Part shown: positions 39,801-54,800 of the stretch, one piece after another
Position numbering within the stretch: position 1 is the first letter of the stretch
Layout: every line of letters starts with the position of its first letter
Assembly: GCA_021292105.1 (NCBI GenBank)
Contig: CM037872.1
Coordinates: 11,620,791 to 11,684,790 of the forward strand
Length of the DNA: 64,000 nt
Source of the DNA: Anadara kagoshimensis
Lineage: Eukaryota; Mollusca; Bivalvia; Arcoida; Arcidae
Reading direction: 5' to 3'
Made by a program: the position numbers and the translations under genes
The notes under the pieces: generated by a model
What the model was told of the DNA's origin: nothing
Seen by the model: the letters and a program-made list of their open reading frames with translations, nothing else
The model's database searches: none

Positions 39801-42800
39801 ATTATAACAGGTTTTTCCAAGAAATTGTTCATTGACATAATTTTTTGCAAATTAGGTCAAATTTTGCCAGTTGAGCATTACAGGCCCTTTTAGGCCTCTT
39901 GTTAAACAGTACTACATTGTACTTGAACTAAATAGCTATAAGTGTAATTAAAGCCTGATAATCTTCCAAAATATCATGAAAAACGAGCAAGTGCATTTAC
40001 ATGTATGTTGTGTTTGTATTGTAGGGTGATATAACAGAATTTAGAAATTAAATTATTGAATTTTAGTTTCGATTTTAAATAATTCATGTTTGTTTTATTT
40101 GTAGGTTTTAAAGGGTGTAAACCTCAAAATACCGAGGGGGAAAACGGTGGCCTTGGTCGGCTCCAGTGGGTGTGGTAAAAGTACAGTGGTACAACTTCTA
40201 CAGAGATTTTATGATCCAGAACAGGGCCAGGTAAATACATGTGTATTTATTAGCCAGGGACTTTTCTGGCCACTTACAGGGTCCAGAAAAAGGACCTATT
40301 CCCAATGCCAAAAACTGCAGATTTTCCCCAATTTTGAAGGTAAAAATCAACAATTTACTATCATAAAAAATTGAGGGGAAACTCTAGAAAAATTAGTCAG
40401 TCAAACCTGTTTATAGTGGTCAGTTGCTGTTCCAGCCCAAAGTGACCACTATAGACAGGTGACCACTATGGACAGGTATTTAATACTATATCCCATTGTA
40501 TCAGGTACATGTACTGTATGCTGACAGGATTCATAAACATAGTTATGAAAACCATAAATACTCAATAATAATTTATTTCTATGAAAAAAACATCAATAAA
40601 ATTGAATGTAATTTTATGAGAAAATATTTATAAAAAGATTTTTTCTATTTGAGAAAATTGTAAAATAAAAAAAATATATAAAAAAAATAATAATAATAAT
40701 ATTAATTTGATATATATTTGATGTAATGATTTTGATTCTTGATCATCTTAAACATGTTAAAATGAACTTAAAATTTTTATTTTCAACAAATTTCAGGATG
40801 TTTTAAGACAGTTTATCATATACATAGAGGATCTTGCATTCGTGTTTATGTAATATTGAATTTATTCAACGAGTTTAATAAATTCAATATTGCATAAACA
40901 CGAATGCAAGATTCTATTTATTATATATCCCATAAAAAACAGGGTTTTTTTTTTAGATTTAAAACTTGTCTTCTCATTATAAGCAAAAAAAGCTGATTGA
41001 CCAAAACACAACAAGTTCACGTAAATGTGTAGATGCGCCAAAAGTAATCCTGCTGAAATATTAAAAGTAAACAATAGTCTGTCCGCAGGATACAAAAACA
41101 AAACAAGCATTTTCAATTTAAATACAATGTATCTTCTTTTTAGAAGAAAAGTACAAAAGTATCAAGTGAACTTAAATTAGAATCAACAAACAGTGTCACT
41201 GTGAACTAGGTCAATTATGTGACGTCACTCTGGAATGACTTTTATGCTTTAATGACGTCACACTCATTCAATACAATTTTTATTGTATGACCGTATTACA
41301 TGGATTATTGAGTAGAATATTTAATACATGTATGTATAGAGAACGTATGGTGGTTCAAAGTATTATTAATGATCATTCTCAAATAATAGGCTCGACAACA
41401 GACAGAAACAAATGCAGAATGGAGTGGTGTAGTATGGAAGATTTTGGACCATTCTTTCCCAAAAAAAAAGAACATCCTATTTGTATTTTGTTTTCCAGGT
41501 ACTTATAGATGGTCGAGACATGAAAGACTTGAATGTTAAATGGTTAAGACAACACATTGGAATCGTTAGTCAGGAACCAGTACTCTTCGCTACCACAATT
41601 GCAGACAATATCAGTTACGGACGTGATGGTGTAACTCAAGAGGAAATAGAAAATGCTGCTAAGATGGCTAACGCTCATGATTTCATCCTGAATTTACCTG
41701 ATGTAGGTTAAACATTTTTTCTGATCTTTTGTTTTAAATAGGTTTCTTCACCTTTACTATTGACCTGTAAATAATAAATAAACTCAAATTACTGTAAAAT
41801 GCTTATATTTCGCTGTGGTTTTATATTCTGTATATTCAAGGTTCAGTGAAAATGAAACTGTCGCAAAAATACAGTACAGTAAAACCTCGGTTCATCACCA
41901 CCATTTGGTCAGTAAAATTTTGGGGTTATAAAGGGGTTTGGCAATAAATCGAGGGAAGCCCATAAAGAAAAACATAAACAAAATGGATTTTTGGGCTTCA
42001 AAATAGTGTGGCGATAAGTGAGGTGGCAAAGTTATCGAGGGGCATTATAACGAGGTTTTACTGTATTTTCAGGCATTCAGTAATGTTGCTCGAGAAGACC
42101 ACGAAAATTGGACATCGCGAATACACTAGTCATTGTCAAACCTCGAAAATTTGAAACCTTGAAAATAAAGTTATATACAGTAACTGAATTTACAGAAATA
42201 TTTTTTTTTCTCTGGCAAACATGTTAGAAACATTTTCATATGTTTTAAGTTGGGCAGGTTTCAGCAATAAATTTCCAAATACGCTCAAGTTTACACTGAA
42301 AAAGTATGGAACTTTACATGATTATTTATCATTCTTCAAAGAAATTTTCCACATAGCTACATGAGCTATTGTTTAAATCTACCAGGGTACATAAACTCAT
42401 TTGACATTTTGTGTGTAAAAGGAAAGTGACGTTGCATAATCACAAAAATCTAGTAAACAAACGTGGCAATAAGGCACACAATCCAAATAAAATACAGAAT
42501 TTAAAGTTAAAAGGTCAAATTAGTGCTGCTCTGAAGGGTAAAAAAAACAACTTTATTATACAGGTCAGTTAAAGATTTATGTACCCTAAGCTGTGCTTGT
42601 TATATATATATATATATATATATTATAAAATGATATTTTTCATGCACTTTTATTGGACTTAAAGTTGTCACATGATCAAATTAAACAATGTAATGAACTG
42701 GCACGTGCAAGAAAATTTGATTGAAAAAAGTGTTATTGACTGGAGACTATTTATCTTCCTTTGATTCTATTTTGATTATGTAAGAATTGAAAAGAAGCTA

Positions 42801-45800
42801 CTTTATTTACTCTGGTTAATATTGCTTCCAAAATAGAAGGAAGATTTGGTGTGACAACATCGTAAAAAACAATGACAGCAGACAGTGAACGGTTTACCAA
42901 TTTATAACAAAAACAATTATACCACCAATTTTAGGTCAATAATGTTTTATTGACCACTGTATAGCAATATTGACCGAGGTTCAACAATTGCAAATTGTAT
43001 ATAATTTTATTTTTTGTAGAAATATAACACATTAGTTGGTGAACGTGGTGCACAGTTAAGTGGTGGACAAAAACAGAGAGTAGCCATTGCTCGTGCCTTA
43101 GTCAGGGATCCCAAAATCTTGTTACTGGACGAAGCTACATCTGCTTTGGATACTGAAAGTGAAGCTGTGGTACAAGAAGCATTGGATAAGGTGAGTAAAA
43201 TATGGCAGTTGTTTTAAAACCTTAAAATCTTCAGAATAAAAGTAAATCTTTGTCGGGCATTTTGGAAATGCAAAATAAATCATAATTATATCAACTCTGA
43301 TGGAGATTTAAAAAATTTACATACAGGGACTTAAATTTCAGTCTTACATAAAGTAGTTTGTTTTGGGGTACTTTAGTTTCTCCCACTTGCCCACAACTGA
43401 CAGATTCAAGTCAGATGGGTAAAGCTATCCCCTAGTGAAAATAAAATCTAGTCAGTGCCACCAACGCAATTTCAGATTTTGTCAACATACCAAGTATATT
43501 ACATGTAGGTATAATAACTTTGCAATGAACCACTGCAGAATGACAGTTGGTTGAGTGCTCACTCTGCAAGTGGGAGGTCAAGGTTTCAAACCCCAAGCGG
43601 GTCTGAACCAAGACTTGAAAGTGGGTAGTGACTGTTTTTTCACCAAGCACTCAGCATTACAAAATAACAACAGTCATGGTTCTTTTAGATGGGAACTTAA
43701 AATAAATTGGATAAGGTGAGTAAAAAAATGGCAGTTGTTTTAACACCTTAAAATCTTGGGAATAGAAAGTAAATATTGAAAAAAAATAATAATAAAAAGT
43801 CCAGCATTTTGGATCCCAACTGGGTCTGAACCAAGACTTAAAAGTGTCTGACCCAAGACTTGGAAGTAAGTAGTGACGGCTCTTCCAGATGGGAACTTAA
43901 AAGAAAAGAGGTCCTGTGGCACAAAAAAAGAACCCTGCTGTATAATGCCATCATCGCATCATTATATAGAGGCGGCCTTTAACACAGGTTTGACTGTTTA
44001 TTGCAGCTAGAACTTTAGTTTTCTTAAATATTAATTGCAGCAGGTAGTTTTAAAGATGTATCCAAATCACTGACATGACTCTGTTTGTTGATTATGCAGT
44101 GATCTTGTTTGCTTAAAATTACTATCGAATAAAGATAGTTTCCCTTGGGGAAAGTGACTAAATTTTCCTAATTATACCCCCGCTTGGGGTATATAGTGAT
44201 AGGGTGTCCGTCCGTCCTTCCCTTACACCTTAGGGTACCTATCTCTTATCCGCAACTCCTCCTAAACCCTTCAATGGATTTTCATGAAACTTTCACACAA
44301 TCTTTGTGATATAATGTAGATGTGCACCTCCTATTTAAAAATGTGATCCGATGGATTTTTGGGAGCGGGGGTATTTTTGTGAGCTTGTGGCTCACAGTTT
44401 TTCTAGTTTCGTCACTATAACAACAAATTTCAGACATTGTCTCAAACTTTGCAATGACAACCCAAAGCTATTGCTAGCACAATATTATGCAGTTTGTTGT
44501 ATTTCTGTACTTTAAATTTTACGAATTTAAAAGGCAGAAGGTAGTTTATAGAAATTGTAAAAAAAAAAATTACTGTTATGTTGTTTTAGGCAAGAGCTGG
44601 AAGAACAACCATTGTTGTCGCCCACAGACTATCAACCATCAAGACGGCTGACACTATCGCTGGATTTCAAGAAGGCGTTATTGTAGAAGCTGGTAACCAC
44701 GAGGAACTGATGAAAAAAGGCGGAGTTTATGCCACACTTGTTACGCTACAGGTAAATATCTACTGTCTAAGATGACAGAGAAACGATCTAGACAGGTGTG
44801 GTGTCCTCGGAGATGTTAACTTTTGGTCCAAATTGGGGGACCTCGGTGGTCAAGTGGTCTAAAGTGTAGGCTTACTTAACACAATGACTCTCACCACTTA
44901 TGTTTGAATCCCACTCTGGACAGATCCATGTGTTAAAAAATTGTCAATTGGCTTGTCTAAAGTTGTCTCATTGGGCACTCCAGTTTCCTTTACCATACCA
45001 GAACTGATCAACTTGAAATGAGTGAAAGAATCTGAACTGGGGCATAAAAACATCATTACTCCCCTCCACTCATAGGGAGGAATTTCCTTAAACTTCACAC
45101 AATGATCTTTAGGGTCCAAGGGTATCATACATGTATGTCATGACCATGAACTAAGTCAAGGTCACGGACGTATGTTTGAAACTTTAAATTATGAGGTGGG
45201 GATGACAGGCCCTTAGGCAGTTCTAGAATTCAAAGTTTTCTCAATTTTGAAATTATAGAAATTTAAAGGTAATGTTTGATGTAAATGTTCCTCACACCTT
45301 TAATGGATATTGATATGTGGTACTCTGGCAAACCTCATTTGTAACTTTATTTAGCCAACAATTTATAAATTTGTTTCTTATTTTTATCCATTTAAATGTA
45401 CATCTTTCTAAGATGCCTCGGTGGTTGTGTGCCTTCAGGTCACAGTGCCTCGCACTGCCTAGGTGGTCATGTGCCTTCAGGTCACAGTGCCTCGCACTGC
45501 CTAGGTTGGAATCCATCTTAGGTGAGAAAGTTTGTCAGTTTGGTTGCTGAACTCTGATGGTTTTCTCCACATACTCTGATGCTTGTGATCTCCACTAACC
45601 AAGAACTGACCAATGATTTTCTCTGAGTACTCTGATTCTTGTTCCTTCCACTAATTAAGAACTGACAAGTCCGATGTAAGTAAAAGAATCTTGACTTTGG
45701 CGTAAAACTCTATTATTGATTGCTTGCTCTGTAAGTGGAAGGAAGTGGGTTTCCAATCCCCGACCAGGTCTGACAAAAGACTTGAAAGTGGGTAGTGACT

Positions 45801-48800
45801 GTTCTTTTGCCAAGAACTCAGCATTAAGAAATAGAAGTCATGGTTCTTTGGGATGGGAACTTAAAATGAACGAGGTCCCTTGTCACAGTAGGCATGGTAC
45901 AATAAAGAACCCTGCTGTATAATGCCATTAGCACATTGCACAGGCAATTTCTTCACTTTCACCTATAACTGGCCATGTCTCAATATAAGTGAAAATATTT
46001 TTGACTTGGACGTTAAACACCATTACTCAACTCAACTTGGTACATGTTTACAAAAGTTAAACCATTTTATTTTCCTTTTTTTTAGACCCAGAAACGTGAT
46101 ACAGAAGGTATGTTATTAACTAAACCATCATGCCCATATAACATGTTAATTTCATGGCTTTGTATGACATGAAATGAATACTTGGAATTTATTATGATGA
46201 GGGTCAGCGGGGCCATTTCTTGTAATGTCTTATTGCAATTGACGAATCACCAGCCACGCCCACAATGTTCTAACTTAGGCCGCCATCACGGTACGAAAAC
46301 AGCGTCATGGCAACTAATGACATACTAGTATCAGTGACGTCATTAAACGGCGCAATTCAGGCTGAGTTTACATTCTTTTAGGGTGTAAATCAAGCATGCC
46401 AGGCTTTTGTCGGAACATTGTGGGCGTGGTTAGCGATACGTCAATTTGGTTCAGACAAGACTTACTTTCAATTTACAGATTGAGTTGTATCAGAAGTGTA
46501 TAATATATATATATATGTGTGGGCTCTGCACAGTATAACCATTATATAATAAGCTATTTAATCATAGCTAGTTTTACCACTTAATTAGAACACATAATAT
46601 GATATACTCTATCAATTTGTAAAAAAAAAACCACTCTGTAGTTGTACCTTTTTCGCGAGTACAAATTTTCGCGGCCATAAGATTTATGATATTTTTTCAC
46701 GGGGTTAATTTCATGGTTTTGTTAGCAAAAATATGAGCTTTTTCTAATACATATATTTTTCTTGCAGTGTTATATTTTTCTAAGAAAAATATTAACTGTG
46801 TAATAATTCAAAATTGATACACTTCGAAAAAAGTACAATTTTAGAATTTGAGGAAGCTTCTGTCCTGATTATAATGAGGACATGGTAAAATTCTGGCAGT
46901 TCAAAATATATAACACTTTACATACTATTAGATAGGTCATTAGCACAATATATAAAACATGTATATCAAGTAGATTGCTTAGACATGATTTAACCAGTGA
47001 TTTTTTTGGACTATATTTACTATTGAATATAGGTACCGGTACTACCTGAGGTAGTTTCCCTTGGATTTCCATTGCAAAGATGTTGTTTTATGGCAATATC
47101 TGATGTTTTGTGTGTAAGCAAGACAATTTGATTTAATTTGATCATGTTGATAGTTTATCAATGTTGTTTTGGGAATTTTAATGGTCAACTAGAAAATTTA
47201 AGTCATTTACCTCCTCGGGGGATTCTTTTCGAAAATGAGTAAGGATAGGATAGGGTTATCCTAAGTTTTCCCAACTTTTTTGTACCAACTTTTCCCAACT
47301 AGCTTGCCAAAGGTTGGTGGTTTTCTCTTGGCTCTCGGGTTTCTTTCACCATTCCTGAGCTGACCTCTTTAAAATAAGTGAAAAAATCCTGGGGCATAAA
47401 ACATTTTTACTCAACTCCCAAGGGAAAATACCTGTATCCAGTAGTAACTGTAGGCAAATAAAATAGATGGTTAACTCTCTTGCTGCCACATTAAATTTCA
47501 AAACAATATTGACATGGCCGAATTGAATTTCAACAGAACATTGGCAGTGCCATTATTGATGTTCACAATGCGAATTAATATGATGTCATCAACAGTTGAC
47601 TATGATGTCACAAGCATTTTGTAATCATATGCCATCATTAGTTAATGGTAGTTTTTAACCTAAAAAGTAAACATTTACATTTTTGTTTTCTTCACCAAAA
47701 AGATTATAATTTCTTTTGGTATTGTAACCAAGATGTGTCAGTTCCAATGAAAGGACATATGTGTCCCTGTGGCAGGCTGTCAGTAGAAGACACATGTCTA
47801 GGTAGCAGGTTATCGGTATATGACACATGTGTCCTTTTGGAAGCAAGAGGGTTAATATTTGACTACAATATTATATTATACATTGAAGCTACTCTCAACC
47901 AAGAACCATCTTAAGTTTGTCTCATGTAAAGAGTGTCTGACCACTCATGATTAACATCAACAAGGAAAACCATATACAAGAAACAGGAGTTCAAAATTAT
48001 GTTTTGTAATGGAAGGTCCAGAACCTTTTGCCTTTATTTTTGGCAGGTTTCACATCAAATGTTGAAAGTCCAATATCATCATTGAAAAGTTCCATGCGCA
48101 ATTATGTTATTATATAGAAAAAATAGTATTATCCAGGTAAAAAATGGCAGGTCCATCAGACTTTTAATATGAAGGGGCCCAATGGAAAATAAAAATAAGG
48201 TCCTGGACCTCAGACGTGGGGAATTTTGAACCCCTGAAAAAATTAACAGGCGTGCAGAGATGTCTGACAGTCCAGTACAACAAAAAAGTTCTTCTGGTAT
48301 ATCTGAGAGAAGTTTCAATGTTTTTGACTGTAAAATTATAACTGCACATATTGACATAATCATGATATACAGTATAACCTTGTTAAAATGCCCCTTGATA
48401 ACTTTGCCACCTACCTTATGACCACAGTAAAATCCCATTATTATGCCCCAGGATAACTTTGCCATCAAGCTTGTCAACACAGTAATGTCCTTCGATAACT
48501 TTGCCAATTTGCTCGTCACCAAAGAAATACCCCTGAATAACTTTGCCACCTTGCTTTTCGCCACAGTAAAACCCCATTATAATGTTTTCTGATAACTTTG
48601 CCACCTTGCTTGTTGGCATAGTAAAATCCCATTGTAATGTTCTCGGATAACTTTGCCACCAAGCATATGGCAACAGTAAATCCCCATTGTAATGTTCTAG
48701 GATAACTTTGCCACCAAGTTTATGGCAAAAGTAAAACCCCATTGTAATGTTCTCGGATAACTTTGCCACCAAGCTTATGGCAACAGTAAAACCCCATTGT

Positions 48801-51800
48801 AATGTTCTCGGATAACTTTGCCACCAAGCTTATGGCAACAGTAAAACCCCATTGTAATGTTCTCGGATAACTTTGCCACCAAGCTTATGGCAACAGTAAA
48901 ACCCCATTGTAATGTTCTCGGATAACTTTGTCACCAAGCTTATGGAAACAGTAAAACCCCATTGTAATGTTCTCGGATAACTTTGCCACCAAGCTTATGG
49001 CAACAGTAAAACCCCATTGTAATGTTCTCGGATAACTTTGCCACCAAGCTTATGGCAACAGTAAAACCCCATTGTAATGTTCTCGGATAACTTTGCCACC
49101 AAGCTTATGGCAACAGTAAAACCCCATTGTAATGTTCTCGGATAACTTTGCCACCAAGCTTATGGCAACAGTAAAACCCCATTGTAATGTTCTCGGATAA
49201 TTTTGCCACCAAGCTTATGGCAACAGTAAAACCCCATTGTAATGTTCTCGGATAACTTTGCCACCAAGCTTATGGCAACAGTAAAACCCCATTGTAATGT
49301 TCTCGGATAACTTTGTCACCAAGCTTATGGCAACAGTAAAACCCCATTGTAATGTTTTCGGATAACTTTGCCATCTTACTTGTCACCACAGTAAAACCCG
49401 ATTATAATTCAATGAAATTCTACAAATAATTTTACCCAAAACTTGCTCCTTGTCTCAAAAAAGGGTAAGCAAGTATACAACGAACCATCAAGGTTTTACT
49501 GTATATCATGTTATTTGTATATCACAATATGCTAACACTGTATACTTATAACCATACATAACCATCATATATATATATAACATTTGATCTTAAATGCTTA
49601 TACATTGTATATTATTGGTTTGGCTATCATGGCTATATAGAGATATTTGAGAAAGGTAATATTGCAAACTTTACTATATTTATATATGCTTGCTTGCTTA
49701 TGTTTGTAAACAGGTCAGATATTAGGTCTGTTTGTTAGTCCAACTTAGTACTCTTGTTTGTGCCATGTGAGTTTGTCTAGCTGTGTCATGTCAGTACATC
49801 TGTGACATATCAGTAGATATGTGACATTTATGCATCTTTGTCATGTCTATATGTTTGTGTCATCTGTCTACATCTTTGTCATGTCAGTACTATGTCATGC
49901 CTATATGTTTGTGTCATGTCAGTACATTGGTGGCATATCAATAAATGTGTCATGCATCTATTTTTGTGTCATCTCAATACATCTGTGTCATGTCAGTAAA
50001 TGTCTCATGTTTCTTCATCTGTGTCATGTCTATATGTTTGTCATGTCACAACATCTGTGTATCGTGTCAATATATCAGTATATCTTTGTCATGTCAGTAT
50101 ATTTGTGTCATGTCAGTATTTCAGTATACCTATATATGTGTCATGTCATTACATCTATCTGTGTCATGTCAATCCTTCATTACAACTCTCTAGTACATAT
50201 TTTTATATATTTCCCTTTCATTTCCATTTGTCAATTTGTGTATAAATGTCATTTTCAGCCTTCCGGACCTTTTTGCTATTATAATTGCTGTTATAAAATT
50301 ATAACTTGGTATACTTATATGGGTTCATTACAATTGATTATTGATTTCAGCTGGTCCTTTTAAACCTCAGCACCTCTTATCAGTAAGGTTCCAATCCAAC
50401 TCGGGGACATATCCTAGTGTGATCAAGTTTGTCAGCTTGCTTGATGAAGGTTGGGTTTTTTGAGCACTCTGTTTTCCTCTCCAATCTCTGATGAACTGAA
50501 GCCTCAATATAAGCCAGAGAATCTTGATTAGGGGTAAAACAATATTATTCAACGCGACTCCATTTAAATGTATTAAATATGTCATTCACATATGAATCAT
50601 TATAGATAGATAAAAGTATGCTATTTTCCTGGAATTTAATATTTTTAGATTTTTATATGTAACAAGAAGAACCGTACACAATGGTGAAACATGTATTAGA
50701 AAGAATAAAAATTCAGTTATGTTTTAGAAAACATTTTAAATTATTTTTAAGTTTTTAATAAATATATATATAATTTTATATAAAACATTTGATCTTAAAT
50801 GCTTATACATTGTATATTATTGGTTTGGCTATCATGGCTATATAGAGATATTTGAGAAAGGTAATATTGCAAACTTTACTATATTTATATATATATTATC
50901 ATATTCCTTGTATTTGTCATTGTTTAAAGAAATTTTAGGCATAGCACTTGGCTAGGTTTCCACAAATTTAAAATTATTAGTAGCCAAATTTCCAAAATTT
51001 GTGAAAATATAGTCCTTTTTAAAGTATTTTTCCACAAATTTGCTAAAATAGGTTACTTTTTGAAAGAATTTCTCAGAAATTAGTAGCCAATGGCGATTTT
51101 GGCTACTAGGAATGGAAACATAGACTTGGTTAATTAGTTATCTTGCCATGGGTACATGAAACGTTAATTTGCTGGAGTATATTGTCACATGTGACATTAA
51201 GCAGGAAAGGGATGTAACTCATACATCACAGAAGTTTAGTTCTGGTAATCAAACATGGCAACAAGTCACACAGAATGTAAAGTCAAATTAAAAAAAAAAA
51301 ACCAACAAAAGTCACTTTGAAGGATGAGGATAACCATATACAGGTTTTTGGCAGGTTACATGACCCTATTTACCCTGTCAAAGATTGATAATCTTGGGTA
51401 CATAGAGTTGTGCAACCTGCCAAAAACCTTTTGATAATATTTTTTCGCCCATCAAAGCGGAAATTAGTTTGGTCTGTCAAAATTTTATTTCATATTCTGT
51501 GTGGATTGTGTATGTTGTTGCCATGTTTGTTTACCTTAACTAGAATTTTGTGATGTGTGAGTTACTTCCCTTTAACCATTAAATGTGACATGTGTTAATG
51601 TTCCTGGTAGATTTATGAACATTGTTCCATGTACCCTGGCAAGTTACCAATAGCTATGTGAGAAAGTTCCATGTACCCTGGCAAGTTAACCAATCGCTAT
51701 GTGAGAAAATTCCATGTACCCTGGGGTTCGTTAACCAATATCTATGTGAGAAAGTTCCATGTTCCCTGGGGTTAGTTAACCAATAGCTATGTGAGAAAAT

Positions 51801-54800
51801 TCCATGTACCCTGGCAAGTTACCAATAGCTATGTGAGAAAGTTCCATGTACCCTGGCAAGTTACCAATAGCTATGTGAGAAAGTTCCATGTACCCTGGCA
51901 AGTTAACCAATCGCTATGTGAGAAAATTCCATGTACCCTGGCAAGTTAACCAATCGCTATGTGAGAAAGTTCCATGTTCCCTGGGGTTAGTTAACCAATA
52001 GCTATGTGAGAAAATTCCATGTACCCTGGCAAGTTAACCAATCGCTATGTGAGAAAGTTCCTTGTTCCCTGGGGTTAGTTAACCAATCGCTATGTGAGAA
52101 AGTTCCATGTTCCCTGGGGTTAGTTAACCAATACCTGTGTGAGAAAGTTCCATGTTCCCTTGGGTTAGTTAACCAATAGCTCTGTGAGAAAATTCCATGT
52201 ACCCTGGCAAGTAAACCAATCGCTGTGTGAGAAAGTTCCATGTACACTGGCAAGTAAACCAATCGCTGTGAGAAAGTTCCATGTACACTGGCAAGTAAAC
52301 CAATCGCTGTGTGAGAAAGTTCCATGTTCCCTGGCAAGTTAACCAATAGCTGTGTAAGAAAGTTCCATATACCATGTATACCTTGGAGTAAGTTAACCAA
52401 TCACTATGTGAGATGTGTCTTTGAAGGAACACAAATGATTACATACCAAGATAATCATTGTTACTGTAAAAGCCTCTTCAATAAATTTTCAGCCACATTT
52501 CCTTTTCAGATGTTGATACAATTGTGGAAAGTGATACTCAAGGGGATGTTTGTGAAACAAAGGGTAGTTGGATATTGTTCTGTGCACATGTAAACACAGG
52601 GATGAGGGGGGAGGTAAATGAAGGGTACAGTAAAACTTTTGTGTCATAGCCACCATTTGTCCAGTATAAGGGTCTGGGGTTTGACATTAAATTAAGGGAG
52701 ATTATATTATAAAGAAAAGTCTTAAAGAAATAGATTTAAGGACTTAAAATGTCCTGTTAGATTTTGGTGTTATAAGGGTCTGGGGTTTGGGAAATAAATT
52801 GAGGGAGTTAAATTTTTGGACTTTAATATCTATGGCAGTAAATGAGGTGGCAGTGTTTTTTAGAGGCATTGTAACAAGGTTCTACTGTATTTCAAGAAAT
52901 TTGTGTGCACATGTAAACACAGGATGACATCAAAATGAAGGCTATTTTGTTATCAACGACAGCATGTTTTCTGATTATGTTATTGATTATCACAAATTTT
53001 ACTTTGGAAAGATCACTCTTATTTCTGTAGTATAAACCAGGTTTTATTTTCAGCAAACGACAGCATGTTTTCTGATTATGTTATTGATTATAACAAATTT
53101 TACTTTGGAAAGATCACTCTTATTTCTGTAGTATAAACCGGGTTTTATTTTCAGCATGTCACTAGATTTTTGGTCTGTTTGTAATTTTTAGCTCACCTGA
53201 CCGAAGGTCATGTGAGCTTATGGCATAGCGCAGCGTGTGTATGTGCGTGTGTGCGTGTGTGCGTGTGTGCGTCGTTAACACCTATTTTCGACTTCTCCTC
53301 TGAAACTACTGGACAGTTTTAATGAAACTTTGTCAGAAGTATATATGGGCCGGTGCAATTCAGATTTGTTCGTGGCGTTGCCATGGCTACCATAACTAGG
53401 TCAAGGTGACCTAGGGGTGCAAAAATCTTAAAAATCTTCTTCTCCGAAAGTACTGATTGGAGAAAAAATCTGATGTGATATTTGGCTTCTCTAGGGTCTT
53501 AAGCCTATAGTTTGTTCATTTTGTGAAATTCGGATAAAAAATAGGTTACCGTTTTTTGCGTTTAATTTTGAAAAAATCGTAAAATAGCTTCAATTGTTAT
53601 AACTTGACTATTTGACCAGATAATGACATGGGGTTTTCAGTTTTGACATCTTCTTGTTAGTATCTTCAAATTGAGGTCAAGGTCAATTGTGAAGGTCGTG
53701 ACCTAATTTTTTTTACCTCTGATTATAATTATTATCTCGAAAACTATAAACTTTTTGTATAGGCATGTATATTAGAATGTTGTAGGTATTGATACAACGA
53801 TCATTTTGATGTATAGAAAAGGTCATGGGTTCAAAGGTCAAGGTCACAGATGTGAAACAATACCGAAATGGTTAATTATCTTGAAAACTATAAACTTTTT
53901 GTATAGGCATGTATATTAGAATGTTGTAGGTATTGATACAACGATCATTTTGATGTATAGAAAAAGGTCATGGGTTTCAAAGGTCAAGGTCACAGATGTG
54001 AAACAATACCGAAATGGTTAATTATCTTGAAAACTATAACTTTTGTATAGGCATGTATATTAGAATGTTGTAGTATTGATACAACGATCATTTTGATGTA
54101 TAGAAAAAGGTCATGGGTTTAAAGGTCAAGGTCACAGATGTGAAACAATACCCAAATGGTTAATTATCTCGAAAACTATAAACATTTGTATAGGCATGTA
54201 TATTAGAATGTTGTAGGTATTGATACAACGATCATTTTGATGTATAGAAAAAGGTCATGGGTTCAAAGGTCAAGGTCACAGATGCGAAACAATACCAAAA
54301 TGGTTAATTATCTCGAAAACTATAAACTTTTTGTATAGGCATGTATATTAGAATGTTGTAGGTATTGATACAACGATCATTTTGATGTATAGAAAAAGGT
54401 CATGGGTTCAAAGGTCAAGGTCACAGATGCGAAACAATACAGAAATGGTTAATTATCTCGAAAACTATTAACATTTTGTATAGGCATGTATATTAGAATG
54501 TTGTAGGTATTGATACAATGATCATTTTGATGTATAGAAAAAGGTCATATGGTTCAAAGGTCAAGGTCACAGATGTGAAACAATACCAAAATGGTTAATT
54601 ATCTCGAAAACTATAAATTTTTTGTATAGGCATGTATATTAGATGTTGTAGTATTGATACAAACATGATTTTAATGTATAGAAAAAGGTCATGGGTTCAA
54701 AGGTCAAGGTCCCAGATGCAAAAACAATACCCAAATGGTTAATTATCTCAAAAACTATAAACTTTTTGTATAGGCATGTATATTAGAATGTTGTAAGTAT

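Noticed and set aside
48079..48772. Minus-strand frames of 118 and 161 codons
   Set aside because: They lie in the 55-bp array and its MITE; no splice context and no recognisable domain.
48417..49390. CRISPR-like regular array
   Set aside because: Whole unit is repeated with no unique spacers, in an intron of an animal gene; it is a minisatellite.
49821..50363. 180-codon open frame rich in Cys, His, Val and Ser
   Set aside because: Composed of the TGTCATGTCAGTA minisatellite, in several frames at once.
50351..50382. Candidate exon after TTGATTTCAG
   Set aside because: 32 bases, phase changes from 1 to 0, incompatible with exon 18 or 17, and it runs into a SINE C fragment.
52002..52432. Minus-strand frames with repeated [12 protein letters not shown] units
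   Set aside because: Arise from the 47-bp minisatellite.
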